A stretch of DNA of 64,000 bases, from assembly GCA_023433775.1 (NCBI GenBank), contig JAEYTY010000151.1, forward strand, positions 6,872 to 70,871, given 5' to 3'. Both the position numbers and the translations under genes were made by a program. The DNA is from Pseudomonadota bacterium (GTDB lineage: Bacteria; Pseudomonadota; Alphaproteobacteria; Rhizobiales; Devosiaceae). Every line of letters starts with the position of its first letter. Position 1 is the stretch's first letter. Below, in pieces: positions 43,923-53,529 of the stretch. The notes below the pieces were generated by a model. That model worked only from the letters and a program-made list of their open reading frames with translations, did no database searches and had not been told where the DNA came from.

Positions 43923-45362
43923 CTAGATGTTGAGCGCCCGACCGTAAGCATCGAGCACGCTTTCCTTCATCGTCTCGCTCAGCGTCGGATGCGGGAAAAT
44001 CGTGTGGATCAGCTCTTCCTCGGTGGTCTCGAGGTTCATGGCAATGACAAAGCCCTGGATCAGCTCGGTCACTTCCGCGCCGACCATATGCGCGCCCAGC
44101 AATTCGCCGGTCTTGGCATCGAAAATGGTCTTCACCAAGCCGTCCGGCTCGCCCAAGGCAATCGCTTTCCCATTGCCGACAAAGGGGAAGCGGCCGACCT
44201 TGATCTCGCGACCGGCTTCCTTGGCCTTGGCTTCGGTAAGGCCAACTGAGGCGACCTGCGGTTCGCAATAGGTGCAGCCAGGCACCTTGGTCTTGTCGAG
44301 GCCATGCACCTTCATGCCGGCAATCTTTTCGACGGTGATGACAGCCTCATGCTCGGCTTTGTGCGCCAACATCGGCGGGCCGGCGACGTCGCCAATTGCC
44401 CAGATGCCGTCGACATTTGTCTTCCCATAGCCATCAATGACGATAGCGCCGCGTTCGGTTTTCACGCCGACCGTTTCGAGCCCAAGCCCCTCAATATTGC
44501 ACTGCACGCCCACGGCCGAGATCAGCTTCTCGCCTGAAATCTGCTGCTTGGAGCCGTCCTTGAGCTCGACATGGGCAATCACGCCGTTCTTGGTCTTCTC
44601 AACCTTGGCGACCTTGGCGTCAGTCAGGATCTTGATGCCGCGTTTTTCCAGCCGCTTCCGGGCCAACCCGGCAATCTCGGCGTCTTCCACCGGCATAATC
44701 TGCGGCAGCAGCTCAATGATCGTCACTTCTGCGCCCATGGAGCGGTAGAAAGACGCAAATTCGACACCGATAGCGCCGGACCCCATCACCACCAGCGACT
44801 TCGGCATGGTGGCCGGCTTCATCGCCTCAAAATAGGTCCAGATCTTGTCGCCATCGGGCTCTATGCCGGGCAGAACGCGCGGGCGCGCGCCGGTGGCGAT
44901 AATGATATTCTTGGCCTTGTAGGTGCCCTCGCCCAGGGCATTCTTGGGCGGCGGAACCTGCGGCTCAACGATCTTCTTCTTGGTCGGCGCGACCTTGACC
45001 TCACCCTTTCCGGTGATAACCGCCTCGCCCCAGATGATGTCGACCTTGTTCTTCTTCATCAGGAACTGGACGCCATTGTTCATCTGGGCAGCAATGGCGC
45101 GAGAGCGCTTCACGACGCCATCAATGTCGACGCCAAATTTTTCGGCAGTCAGGCCATAATCCTTGGCGTGAGTCATGTGGCCGTAGATTTCAGCCGAGCG
45201 CAGCAGCGCCTTGGTCGGGATACAGCCCCAGTTGGAGCAGATGCCTGCCATATGCTCGCGCTCGATAATGCCCACCTTCATCCCGAGCTGCGCGCCACGA
45301 ATAGCGGCGACATAGCCGCCAGGGCCGGCGCCGATCACGAGAAGGTCGTATTGGTCAGCCAT
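43923..45362 (-). CDS. lpdA: Dihydrolipoyl dehydrogenase (E3)
   Basis: Reoxidises the lipoyl groups of the pyruvate dehydrogenase complex. It has 479 residues: FAD-binding GAGPGGYVAAIRGAQLG, redox disulfide GICSNWGCIPTKALL, NAD-binding VMGSGAIGVEFASFYRSMGA and the C-terminal active-site IFPHPTLSETMKE with the His-Glu dyad. An insertion rich in Lys and Pro (PTKKKIVEPQVPPPKNALGE) precedes the first FAD-domain crossover. It ends the pdh cluster. Confidence 0.95.
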   Translation of the reverse strand: MADQYDLLVIGAGPGGYVAAIRGAQLGMKVGIIEREHMAGICSNWGCIPTKALLRSAEIYGHMTHAKDYGLTAEKFGVDIDGVVKRSRAIAAQMNNGVQFLMKKNKVDIIWGEAVITGKGEVKVAPTKKKIVEPQVPPPKNALGEGTYKAKNIIIATGARPRVLPGIEPDGDKIWTYFEAMKPATMPKSLVVMGSGAIGVEFASFYRSMGAEVTIIELLPQIMPVEDAEIAGLARKRLEKRGIKILTDAKVAKVEKTKNGVIAHVELKDGSKQQISGEKLISAVGVQCNIEGLGLETVGVKTERGAIVIDGYGKTNVDGIWAIGDVAGPPMLAHKAEHEAVITVEKIAGMKVHGLDKTKVPGCTYCEPQVASVGLTEAKAKEAGREIKVGRFPFVGNGKAIALGEPDGLVKTIFDAKTGELLGAHMVGAEVTELIQGFVIAMNLETTEEELIHTIFPHPTLSETMKESVLDAYGRALNI

Positions 45363-45386
45363 TTGGGCCTCCAGAAAAATATCGGG

Positions 45387-46037
45387 TCAGAGACCCAGAA
45401 CTTGTTTGACGAGGGGCGCAATGCCCAAGCCGATAGCGCGTGTATTGGCCGCGTCCAGATGTACACCGTCGCTGGGATCGGCCTTGGCGACCGTCGCGGC
45501 GTCGAAAAAGCCCGTTTTCCACTCTGCGGCGCGCCGCGCATAATGCGTTGCAAGCTGGCGGGACTGTTCCAGCCCATGCTCGATGCCGCCAAAGTGGTCG
45601 ATCATGTCCGCATTGTCGCTTGCGCAGAGATGCGGCGGCGAAACCAGGATGATTTCGGACGCAGTCTCGCCCTTGCCCCCATAATGCCCCCGGATAACCT
45701 GCACCAGCCGCCGCATACCAAAGGACGCCTCAAGCGCTGAACCACATATGGCCGGCTTCAGGTCATTGGTGCCCAGCATGATGATGATGAGGTCAAGCGG
45801 CGAATGGCTTTCGAGCAGCGTCGGCAGGACGCGTCCGCCATTGCGATCCGCATTCGCATACCAGTCATCCGACACAGTCGTCCGACCGCCCAGACCTTCG
45901 GCAATAACGCGGGCCTTACCCTCCAGCGCCTTTTCAAGAGCCGTGGGCCAGCGATCTTCATAGGCATGGCGGGGGCCACCCGTTTCCGGGTTGGCCCCGA
46001 AGGTAAGGCTGTCGCCGTCGGCAAGAATGGTCTTCAT
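45387..46037 (-). CDS. SGNH/GDSL family hydrolase
   Basis: A 216-residue SGNH esterase: GDSLTFG (block I Ser), GLGGRTT (Gly block), LGTNDLK (Asn block) and the terminal DGVHLDAANTRAIG (Asp and His). No signal peptide, so cytoplasmic; acts on small ester or acyl substrates, probably an arylesterase. It lies between pdhC and lpdA on the same strand with 13- and 24-base gaps, an unusual place that suggests cotranscription with pyruvate dehydrogenase. Confidence 0.88.
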   Translation of the reverse strand: MKTILADGDSLTFGANPETGGPRHAYEDRWPTALEKALEGKARVIAEGLGGRTTVSDDWYANADRNGGRVLPTLLESHSPLDLIIIMLGTNDLKPAICGSALEASFGMRRLVQVIRGHYGGKGETASEIILVSPPHLCASDNADMIDHFGGIEHGLEQSRQLATHYARRAAEWKTGFFDAATVAKADPSDGVHLDAANTRAIGLGIAPLVKQVLGL

Positions 46038-46050
46038 GGCGCTCTGCCTC

Positions 46051-47418
46051 TTAGGCCAGCATCATGACGGGGTTTTCGATCAGGCTCTTGAACACGCCCA
46101 GCACTTCGGCCCCCAGCGCACCATCGACGGCGCGGTGATCACAGGAGAGCGTGGCAGTCATGAACTGGCCGATCTTGATCTGGCCGTTCTCGGGGTAAAC
46201 CCGCTCTTCACCCGCACCGACGGCCAGGATCGTGCCATGCGGCGGGTTGATGACGGCGGCAAAGTGCTTGATGCCGAACATTCCGAGATTGGAAACGGAG
46301 GACGAGCCGCCCTGATATTCGTGCGGCGCCAGCTTTTTGGACTTGGCGCGCGTCGCCAGATCCTTCACCTCTTCGGAAATCTCCCGCAGGCTCTTTGTGT
46401 CGCAGGATTTCACCACCGGCGTGAAGAGACCGCCCGGCACCGACACGGCAACAGCCACATCCGAGCGCTTGTGATAGAGGATCGCGTCGCCTGCCCAGGT
46501 CGCATTGGCGTCCGGAACCCGCTGCAGCGCAATCGCCCAGGCCTTCATGACGAAGTCGTTGACCGAAAGCTTGAAGGCAGGCTTGCCTTCCTTGTTCTTC
46601 GGTGCGGAGGCATTGATCTGCTCGCGCGCAGCCATCAGCGCGTCGATCTTGCAGTCGAGCGTCAGATAGAAATGCGGAACGGTCTGCTTGGACTCGGTGA
46701 GGCGCGCGGCCACGACCTTGCGCATACCGTCATTGGGAACGAGCTCGTAGCTGCCCTCTTCGTAAAGCGCGAGAACCTGTGCCTTGGACATGCCCGTGGC
46801 GGCTGCGCCACCCGAGGCCGCCGCCGCAGACGACGCAGTAGCCTTTAACGGCGTCTTGCCAGACTTGGCAGCCTCCACATCAGACTTGACGACACGACCC
46901 TTCGGACCGGTGCCGGACACAGCAGAAACGTCGATCCCAGCTTCTTTGGCGAGGCGCTTGGCCAGCGGGGAGGCGAAGACCCGCCCACCATTTGAGTTAG
47001 CGGCACCGTTCTGCAACTTCTGCCCCGCAGCGGCGATATTGCTTTCCAGCTTGGCGCGCTCCGTGGGTGCCGGTTCAGCTGCCTTCGGCGCTTCCGCCTT
47101 TGGAGCCTCCGGCGCAGGCGCGGCCTTCGGCGTTTCGGCCTTGGGTGCCCCTGCCCCAATGGCGCTGGCTTCCTCGCCATCTTGCAGCAGCACGGCAATG
47201 ACGGCGTTGACCTTCACATTGTCCGTGCCTTCGGCAACCATGATCTTGCCGATCTTGCCTTCGTCCACGGCCTCGACTTCCATCGTAGCCTTGTCGGTTT
47301 CAATCTCGGCGATCACATCACCCGACGAAACGCTATCGCCTTCCTTGACGTGCCACTTGGCGAGCTTGCCCTCTTCCATCGTGGGAGAGAGCGCCGGCAT
47401 GGTAATATCGATTGGCAT
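46051..47418 (-). CDS. pdhC: Pyruvate dehydrogenase E2, dihydrolipoyl acetyltransferase
   Basis: Transfers the acetyl group from lipoyl to CoA. It has 455 residues: a lipoyl domain (1-80, lipoylated Lys in [12 protein letters not shown]), an Ala/Pro/Glu linker (about 90-140), the peripheral subunit-binding domain ([30 protein letters not shown]), a second linker and the catalytic domain ending with the DHRxxDG active site in [14 protein letters not shown]. Confidence 0.96.
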   Translation of the reverse strand: MPIDITMPALSPTMEEGKLAKWHVKEGDSVSSGDVIAEIETDKATMEVEAVDEGKIGKIMVAEGTDNVKVNAVIAVLLQDGEEASAIGAGAPKAETPKAAPAPEAPKAEAPKAAEPAPTERAKLESNIAAAGQKLQNGAANSNGGRVFASPLAKRLAKEAGIDVSAVSGTGPKGRVVKSDVEAAKSGKTPLKATASSAAAASGGAAATGMSKAQVLALYEEGSYELVPNDGMRKVVAARLTESKQTVPHFYLTLDCKIDALMAAREQINASAPKNKEGKPAFKLSVNDFVMKAWAIALQRVPDANATWAGDAILYHKRSDVAVAVSVPGGLFTPVVKSCDTKSLREISEEVKDLATRAKSKKLAPHEYQGGSSSVSNLGMFGIKHFAAVINPPHGTILAVGAGEERVYPENGQIKIGQFMTATLSCDHRAVDGALGAEVLGVFKSLIENPVMMLA

Positions 47419-47430
47419 CCCGGTTCTCCC

Positions 47431-48819
47431 TTACGAGCGGTAGGTCACGGCATTGACGGCCGCGATCACTTCATCAACGTTTGGCAGCGCCAGCTTTTCG
47501 AGGTTGGCGGCGTAAGGCATAGGCACGTCCTTGCCGGTCACGCGCATGACGGGCGCATCAAGATAGTCAAAAGCCTGTTCCATGACGCGGGCGGAAATTT
47601 CCGCACCCACGCCACCCTGTGGCCAGCCTTCTTCGACTGTGACCAGACGTCCGGTTTTCTTGACCGACTCGATAACCGTGTCGCTGTCCAGCGGACGCAG
47701 CGTACGCAAATCGATCAGTTCGACATCGACGCCCGCGGCGACCAGCTTTTCAGTGGCCTGGGTCGCGTAACGCATACCCATCGAGAAGGACACGATGGTA
47801 ACGTCAGCACCCTTGCGGGCAATGCGCGCCTTGCCGATGGGCAGCAGGAAGTCATCGACCTTTGGCACCAGACCCGTCGAGCCATAGAGAATTTCGTTTT
47901 CGAGGAACACGACCGGATTGGGCGAGCGGATGGCCGCCTTGAGCAGACCCTTGGCGTCTGCTGCGCTATAGGGTGCGATAACGGTCAAGCCCGGCACGTG
48001 GCTATACCAGGCCGAATAATCCTGGCTGTGCTGTGCGCCCACGCGGGCTGCGGCGCCATTGGGGCCGCGGAACACCATCGGCGCCGTCACCTGCCCGCCC
48101 GACATATAAAGCTGCTTGGCGGCGGAATTGATGATCTGGTCGATCGCCTGCATGGCAAAATTCCAGGTCATGAATTCGACAATCGGCTTCAAACCGGCAA
48201 AAGCCGCGCCGACCGCAAGACCGGCAAAGCCATGTTCGGTGATGGGCGTGTCGATAATCCGCTCCGGCCCGAATTCCTGCAGCAGACCCTGGGTGATCTT
48301 GTAGGCGCCCTGATATTCGGCGACCTCCTCACCCATGACGAAGACGTCCTTGTCGCGGCGAAGCTCTTCGGCCATGGCCTCGTTGAGGGCCTGTCGCACG
48401 GTCATTTCGACCATTTCGACGCCTTCGGGCAGGTCCGGGTCGCTCTGCGGTTCGAATTTCGGCGCGGCGGGCGCCGCCGCAACCGACGGCGCTGCGTCAG
48501 CAGCTTTTTCGGCCGCCACAACGGGCGCTTCGGCAGGTTCGGGCGCAGTCTTTGCCACCGGCGCAGCTTCAGCCGTTTCGCCTTCCTCAAGCACCAGCGC
48601 GATGGGCGTATTGACCTTCACGCCCTCGGTGCCTTCGGCCACCAGAATTTCCTTCACCACGCCGCTATCCACCGACTCCACCTCCATAGTGGCCTTGTCG
48701 GTTTCAATTTCCGCCAGCACGTCGCCGGATTTGACCGTGTCACCAACTTTGACCAGCCATTTGGCGAGCTTGCCCTCTACCATGGTTGGCGACAGGGCGG
48801 GCATGAGAATTTGGGGCAT
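47431..48819 (-). CDS. pdhB: Pyruvate dehydrogenase E1 beta subunit with N-terminal lipoyl domain
   Basis: Together with PdhA it decarboxylates pyruvate with thiamine diphosphate. It has 462 residues. The first 80 form a lipoyl domain ([17 protein letters not shown]) and are followed by a Pro/Ala/Glu linker and the transketolase-like E1 beta domain ([34 protein letters not shown]). The additional lipoyl domain is a known feature of alphaproteobacterial E1 beta, so E1 itself needs LipA. Confidence 0.96.
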   Translation of the reverse strand: MPQILMPALSPTMVEGKLAKWLVKVGDTVKSGDVLAEIETDKATMEVESVDSGVVKEILVAEGTEGVKVNTPIALVLEEGETAEAAPVAKTAPEPAEAPVVAAEKAADAAPSVAAAPAAPKFEPQSDPDLPEGVEMVEMTVRQALNEAMAEELRRDKDVFVMGEEVAEYQGAYKITQGLLQEFGPERIIDTPITEHGFAGLAVGAAFAGLKPIVEFMTWNFAMQAIDQIINSAAKQLYMSGGQVTAPMVFRGPNGAAARVGAQHSQDYSAWYSHVPGLTVIAPYSAADAKGLLKAAIRSPNPVVFLENEILYGSTGLVPKVDDFLLPIGKARIARKGADVTIVSFSMGMRYATQATEKLVAAGVDVELIDLRTLRPLDSDTVIESVKKTGRLVTVEEGWPQGGVGAEISARVMEQAFDYLDAPVMRVTGKDVPMPYAANLEKLALPNVDEVIAAVNAVTYRS

Positions 48820-48820
48820 G

Positions 48821-49216
48821 TCAGCTCTCCAGAATGGTTGCGCCGGGCATATTGGCCACGCGGCGAAGCAGATTTGTCTCGGCGAAACGGGCAGGCAAAA
48901 CCCGCCAATCGGTCATTTTGTGCTGCATGGCAGCAGTGCTCGTTGCATTGGCACGCTGGCTGGATGCCCAGCCGCTCAGCAGCAGGCCGGAAATCACGAA
49001 AACGAGGCAAGCGATGACGGCGCGCTTGTAGATCGCCACCGGTTCTTCCCCGCTCAGCCCAGCCCGCGTGGCAATGGCGTCAAAGCGCCACCAGCCAAAG
49101 GTCCAGTCCTGCCACTTGCCTGCTGGCGACAGCTTGCTGATCGTCACGGCCTGCACCACCGCAATTGCGGCGGAGAGGATAGCGAATAACGCAATGACAC
49201 CAAGCAGGATGGTCAT
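48821..49216 (-). CDS. Small membrane protein of unknown function inside the pdh operon
   Basis: A 131-residue protein with two predicted transmembrane helices ([23 protein letters not shown] and [19 protein letters not shown]) and a polar tail. It lies between pdhA (7-base gap) and pdhB (1-base gap) on the same strand, so it must be cotranscribed with them. I do not recognise the family; it could tether or regulate the complex, but that is only a guess. Confidence 0.6.
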   Translation of the reverse strand: MTILLGVIALFAILSAAIAVVQAVTISKLSPAGKWQDWTFGWWRFDAIATRAGLSGEEPVAIYKRAVIACLVFVISGLLLSGWASSQRANATSTAAMQHKMTDWRVLPARFAETNLLRRVANMPGATILES

Positions 49217-49223
49217 GTCAGGC

Positions 49224-50234
49224 TCAGGCTTCTTCCACGATCACGTCGGTCCAGAGTTCGGATGCATCCGGCTCGGGATCATTGGTCGCGAACTCAGCCG
49301 CCTCGGTGACGATGGCGCGAATATCGGTCTCGATCTTCTTGAGGTCTTCTTCGGTAACGGTACCGGCTTCGAGCAGGCGCGCACGGACCTGTTCGATCGG
49401 GTCGCGCTCCTGACGATACTTCGTCACTTCGTCCTTGGAGCGATATTTCGCCGGATCGGACATGGAGTGACCGCGATAGCGATAGGTCAGCATTTCGAGA
49501 ATGAACGGTCCCTTGCCCGAGCGGGCATGTTCGATGGCGCGCTGGGCGGCATCATAGACCATGCGCACATCCATCCCGTCGACCTGTTCCCCCGGAATGT
49601 CGAACGAGGCGCCGCGCATGGAGAAGTCGGTCGTTGCTGCGGCGCGCTCAATCGAGGTGCCCATGGCATATTTATTGTTTTCGATGACGAACACGACCGG
49701 AAGCTTCCACAGCTTGGCCATGTTGAAGCTTTCATAGACCTGGCCCTGATTGGCCGCGCCGTCGCCGAAATAGGCAATCGAAACCGAGCCATCGCCCTTG
49801 TATTTGGCTGCAAATCCAAGGCCCGCACCCAGCGAAACCTGGGCGCCGACAATGCCATTGCCGCCATAGAACTTGTGCTCGTTGCTGAACATGTGCATGG
49901 AACCGCCCTTGCCCTTGCTCAGCCCGCCCTTGCGGCCCGTGAGCTCAGCCATCACGCCCTTGGGGTCAAGGCCCATGACCAGCATGTGGCCGTGATCGCG
50001 ATAGCCGGTGATCTGGGCGTCCTTGCCCTTTTCCGAAGCCATGGTGATGCCGGTGACGACGGCTTCTTGCCCGATATAGAGGTGGCAGAAGCCGCCGATC
50101 AGGCCCATGCCATACATCTGGCCGGCCTTTTCCTCAAAACGCCGGATCAGCAGCATTTCGCGGAAAGCTTCCAGCTCCTGTTCCGGCGTAAACTGGGGAA
50201 CATTGGCCTTGGTGGCCGTCGCCTTGCGCGCCAT
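49224..50234 (-). CDS. pdhA: Pyruvate dehydrogenase E1 alpha subunit
   Basis: The thiamine diphosphate-binding subunit. It has 336 residues: the TPP/Mg motif YFGDGAANQGQVYESFNMA to ENNKYAMGTS, and a loop RGHSMSDPAKYR that orders the active site. The ATG at 50234 (MARKATATKANVPQF) is preceded by GGAG and is preferred over an in-frame start 14 codons upstream. First gene of the pdh cluster; ftsB lies 100 bp further upstream on the same strand. Confidence 0.96.
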   Translation of the reverse strand: MARKATATKANVPQFTPEQELEAFREMLLIRRFEEKAGQMYGMGLIGGFCHLYIGQEAVVTGITMASEKGKDAQITGYRDHGHMLVMGLDPKGVMAELTGRKGGLSKGKGGSMHMFSNEHKFYGGNGIVGAQVSLGAGLGFAAKYKGDGSVSIAYFGDGAANQGQVYESFNMAKLWKLPVVFVIENNKYAMGTSIERAAATTDFSMRGASFDIPGEQVDGMDVRMVYDAAQRAIEHARSGKGPFILEMLTYRYRGHSMSDPAKYRSKDEVTKYRQERDPIEQVRARLLEAGTVTEEDLKKIETDIRAIVTEAAEFATNDPEPDASELWTDVIVEEA

Positions 50235-50349
50235 GGTGCACTCCGCTCTTTGAATGAATTTTGCCGCTGCGGCCAATCAGGCCATTTCTGGCACTATAGC
50301 GCAATGGAGCGCGCGGTAACATCGCCCACGCATAACATCAGAATTGACG

Positions 50350-50754
50350 TTAAAGCGTTGAATCCGCTTCGATAATCGAAATTAACTCACTATCGATTAA
50401 TTCTTCGAATTTACCGGAAATTGGTTGACCAGACGCTGGATCAACCATGACGAGAATATCTTCGGCATGGGCCATATTGAGCAAAGCCCGCGCCCTCTCA
50501 GTGACCAGGTCCGGATCGAGCCGACGCGGCGCCATCAGCGACACCCGATGCCGGTAAGAATCAATCTCCGCCTGCAAAGCCGATGATTTGTCCCGAAGAA
50601 CCTGGATGTCGCCCATGATCTGTTCGCGGCTTTCGATGCCGAACTGGCCGGACAGCGCGGAATAGCCAAGATAACCCTGAAACGCGAGCAGGATCACTGT
50701 AAGGGCCAGTGGCCGCCAGAATGATGGGCGCTTGAGACGGGTGGGCATAGGCAA
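50350..50754 (-). CDS. ftsB: Septum formation initiator FtsB/DivIC family protein
   Basis: A bitopic division protein linking FtsL and FtsQ. It has 134 residues: a cytoplasmic basic start, one transmembrane helix (PLALTVILLAFQGYLGYSAL), a periplasmic coiled coil (IMGDIQVLRDKSSALQAEIDSYRHRVSLM) and a C-terminal region. Placement between enolase-like or pdh genes and division genes is common in alphaproteobacteria. Confidence 0.87.
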   Translation of the reverse strand: MPMPTRLKRPSFWRPLALTVILLAFQGYLGYSALSGQFGIESREQIMGDIQVLRDKSSALQAEIDSYRHRVSLMAPRRLDPDLVTERARALLNMAHAEDILVMVDPASGQPISGKFEELIDSELISIIEADSTL

Positions 50755-50852
50755 ACCGGATCGTGGAAGACCACTATGCGGCCAAAGGGTTTAACATGGG
50801 GTTGAAGTCAGAGGCGGCGCGCCCCGTTATGCGCCGATCACCCTGCCCGCCT

Positions 50853-51143
50853 TCAGAGGGCGACGTAGTCGATTTCCTGGAATCGCGCCACTTCCGGTAT
50901 CCACCGGCCCTGAACAAAGGCCACATGGTCGGGATGGTCGTTATAGACCTGATAGGCAGCCTGATCGGCAAATTCCATCGAAAAGCCGAAGTCAAAATCG
51001 GCCTTGGGGCTGACCTGCCGCAGGCGCTCGAATTTCTCGACACCGGGAATTTTTTCGAGGATCAGCGCATCGCGCAAAAAGGCCGCTTCTTCAACTGAAC
51101 CTGCGGCGTGCTTGAGCGTGAAAACAACGGTGTGACGGATCAT
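50853..51143 (-). CDS. Dabb (stress-responsive A/B barrel) domain protein
   Basis: A 96-residue ferredoxin-like dimeric barrel protein starting MIRHTVVFTLKHAAG with the family pattern FDFGFSMEFADQAAYQVYNDHPDHVAFVQ. Functions vary from plant stress proteins to polyketide cyclases; unknown here. Its start overlaps the stop of maeB by four bases, so it is translated from the same transcript. Confidence 0.87.
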   Translation of the reverse strand: MIRHTVVFTLKHAAGSVEEAAFLRDALILEKIPGVEKFERLRQVSPKADFDFGFSMEFADQAAYQVYNDHPDHVAFVQGRWIPEVARFQEIDYVAL

Positions 51144-53431
51144 GGCACTGCTCCAGCAGCTTCATTGGCAGCAATAGCCGCCATGTTGACGATGCCGCGG
51201 CTGGTCACCGACGGCGCGAGAATATGCGCTGGCGCGCGGGTGCCCATCAGAATGGGGCCAACGGCCAGAGCGTTATTCATTTCCTTGAGCAGCGTCATCG
51301 ACAGATTGGCTGCATCCAGGTCTGGGAAAATCAGCAGATTGGCTTCGCCGCGCAGGATCGTGTCCGGTACATAGCGTTCGCGCAGCTCGGGGTTGAGCGC
51401 CAAATCGCCCTGCATTTCTCCCTCGACGATCATGTCCGGCGCGATCTGCTTGAGCTTGCCATAGGCCTCGCGCATCTTGAAGGCACTGTCGCCATCACGC
51501 GAACCGAAGTTTGAATAGCTCAGCAGCGCTACCCGCGCCTCGATATTGAAGCGCTTGAGGTGGTCACGCGCCTGTAGAGCGATAGCGACAATCTCGTCCG
51601 CGCTCGGGTTCTGGTTGACATAGGTGTCGGCGAGGAAAAATGCGCCACGCGGCATGATCAGCATGGAGAGTGCCGAGACATCCGCAACCCCGTCCTGCAG
51701 GCCGATGATCGAACGGATATCGCGCACATGCTTGATATAGCGCCCCTGCAAACCGCAGATCAGCCCATCAGCGTCACCGCGCTTCACAGCAAGCGCAGCA
51801 ATGACCGTCGTATTGGTGCGCACAATGGTGCGGGCCGTATCCGGCGTAACGCCATTGCGCCCGACCAGCGCCTGGAACTCCGACACATAGTCGCGATAGC
51901 GCGGATCATCCTCGGGATTGATCACCTCGAAATCAACACCGGCCCGCAGGCTGAGACCAAAGCGCTCAAGCCGCGCTTCGATCACCGCAGGGCGGCCAAT
52001 AAGGATGGGCCGGGCAATGCGTTCCTCGAGAATGACCTGCGCAGCGCGCAGCACGCGTTCCTCTTCGCCATCGGCAAAAACGATACGCTTGCCCTGCCCC
52101 TGAGCCCGATCAATGATCGGTTTCATCACAAGGCCAGAGCGGAAGACGAAGCGATTAAGGCTGTCGAGATAGGCATCCCAGTCTTCGATCGGCTTTTTGG
52201 CGACGCCCGATTCCATCGCGGCCCGCGCCACGGCCGGAGCAATGCGCAGGATCAGGCGCTGGTCGAAGGGATTGGGGATGATGTGCTCGGGCCCATAAAC
52301 TGCCGGCGCGCCCGAGGGTGACACTTCCAGGCCCGGCTCATGGGCCAGCTTGGCAATGGCGCGCACCGCGGCCAGCTTCATCTCCTCATTGATCGTCGTA
52401 GCGTGTACATCAAGCGCCCCGCGGAAAATGAACGGGAAGCAGAGGACGTTGTTGACCTGGTTCGGATAATCCGAGCGTCCCGTGCAGACCATAGCGTCAG
52501 GCCGCACCTCCTTGGCCACTTCGGGCATGATTTCGGGATTCGGGTTGGCCAGCGCCAGGATCAGCGGCTTGGGCGCCATCTTGGCCAGCATTTCCGGTTT
52601 CAGCGCGCCGGCAGCCGAAAGCCCGAGGAAAATATCGGCGCCCTCAATGACTTCAGCCAGCGATGTCGCGTCACTGGTGCGGCGGAATTGGCCGCGCCAC
52701 TTGTCGTTCACATCATTGCGCTTGTGCGTAACGAGGCCATCCTTGTCCGCCACCCAGATGTTTTCATGCTTGGCGCCCAGGGCAACGAGCACATTGAGGC
52801 AGGCAATGGCCGCGGCTCCTGCCCCTGACGTGCAGATTTTCACCTCTTCGATCTTCTTGCCGGACAGCTCCAGCCCGTTGAGCACCGCCGCGCCCACGAT
52901 AATAGCTGTGCCGTGCTGGTCATCATGGAACACCGGAATAGGCATCCGCTCGCGCAGCGTTTCTTCGATCTCAAAGCAATCAGGCGCGCGGATATCTTCC
53001 AGATTGATCCCGCCAAAGGTAGGCCAGAGCGGCGCCACGGCGTTGATGAACTTTTCCGGATTGATCTCATCGATCTCGAGGTCAAACACATCGATACCGG
53101 CGAACTTCTTGAAGAGGACGGCCTTGCCTTCCATCACAGGCTTGCTGGCCAGAGCGCCGATATTGCCCAGGCCCAGCACAGCCGTGCCGTTGGAAATCAC
53201 CGCCACCAGGTTTTGCCGGGACGTATACCTGGCCACTGAATCCGGGTTCTCGGCGATCTCTTCGCATGGGGCCGCCACGCCGGGCGAATAGGCCAGCGCC
53301 AGATCGCGCTGGTTGCCCAGCGGCTTTGTGGGCTGGATTTCGAGCTTGCCGGGCTTGGGGAACTCGTGGAAATGCAGCGCCGCATCCCGAAGGGCTTTGC
53401 GCTGTTCGTTCAGATCATTGGACACATTCAT
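51140..53431 (-). CDS. maeB: NADP-dependent malic enzyme (MaeB type)
   Basis: Oxidatively decarboxylates malate to pyruvate, supplying substrate for the pyruvate dehydrogenase encoded nearby. It has 763 residues: malic domain and NAD(P)-binding domain (1 to about 430; LALAYSPGVAAPCEEIAENP, KICTSGAGAAAIACLNVL, LILALANPNPEI) followed by a phosphotransacetylase-like domain (about 440-763) that in this family regulates activity by acetyl-CoA rather than catalysing. Confidence 0.95.
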   Translation of the reverse strand: MNVSNDLNEQRKALRDAALHFHEFPKPGKLEIQPTKPLGNQRDLALAYSPGVAAPCEEIAENPDSVARYTSRQNLVAVISNGTAVLGLGNIGALASKPVMEGKAVLFKKFAGIDVFDLEIDEINPEKFINAVAPLWPTFGGINLEDIRAPDCFEIEETLRERMPIPVFHDDQHGTAIIVGAAVLNGLELSGKKIEEVKICTSGAGAAAIACLNVLVALGAKHENIWVADKDGLVTHKRNDVNDKWRGQFRRTSDATSLAEVIEGADIFLGLSAAGALKPEMLAKMAPKPLILALANPNPEIMPEVAKEVRPDAMVCTGRSDYPNQVNNVLCFPFIFRGALDVHATTINEEMKLAAVRAIAKLAHEPGLEVSPSGAPAVYGPEHIIPNPFDQRLILRIAPAVARAAMESGVAKKPIEDWDAYLDSLNRFVFRSGLVMKPIIDRAQGQGKRIVFADGEEERVLRAAQVILEERIARPILIGRPAVIEARLERFGLSLRAGVDFEVINPEDDPRYRDYVSEFQALVGRNGVTPDTARTIVRTNTTVIAALAVKRGDADGLICGLQGRYIKHVRDIRSIIGLQDGVADVSALSMLIMPRGAFFLADTYVNQNPSADEIVAIALQARDHLKRFNIEARVALLSYSNFGSRDGDSAFKMREAYGKLKQIAPDMIVEGEMQGDLALNPELRERYVPDTILRGEANLLIFPDLDAANLSMTLLKEMNNALAVGPILMGTRAPAHILAPSVTSRGIVNMAAIAANEAAGAVP

Positions 53432-53529
53432 GCTCCCGGCAGGCCAGATGGCCGCGTAGGTGCCACCAATCTCCGGCGATGAAAAGGGGTGAAGCGACGT
53501 TACCGCAACGGGTCACCGCGAAAATCCTG

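Noticed and set aside
47431..48819. Lipoyl domain on E1 beta as a new gene fusion.
   Set aside because: It is an established feature of alphaproteobacterial PdhB.
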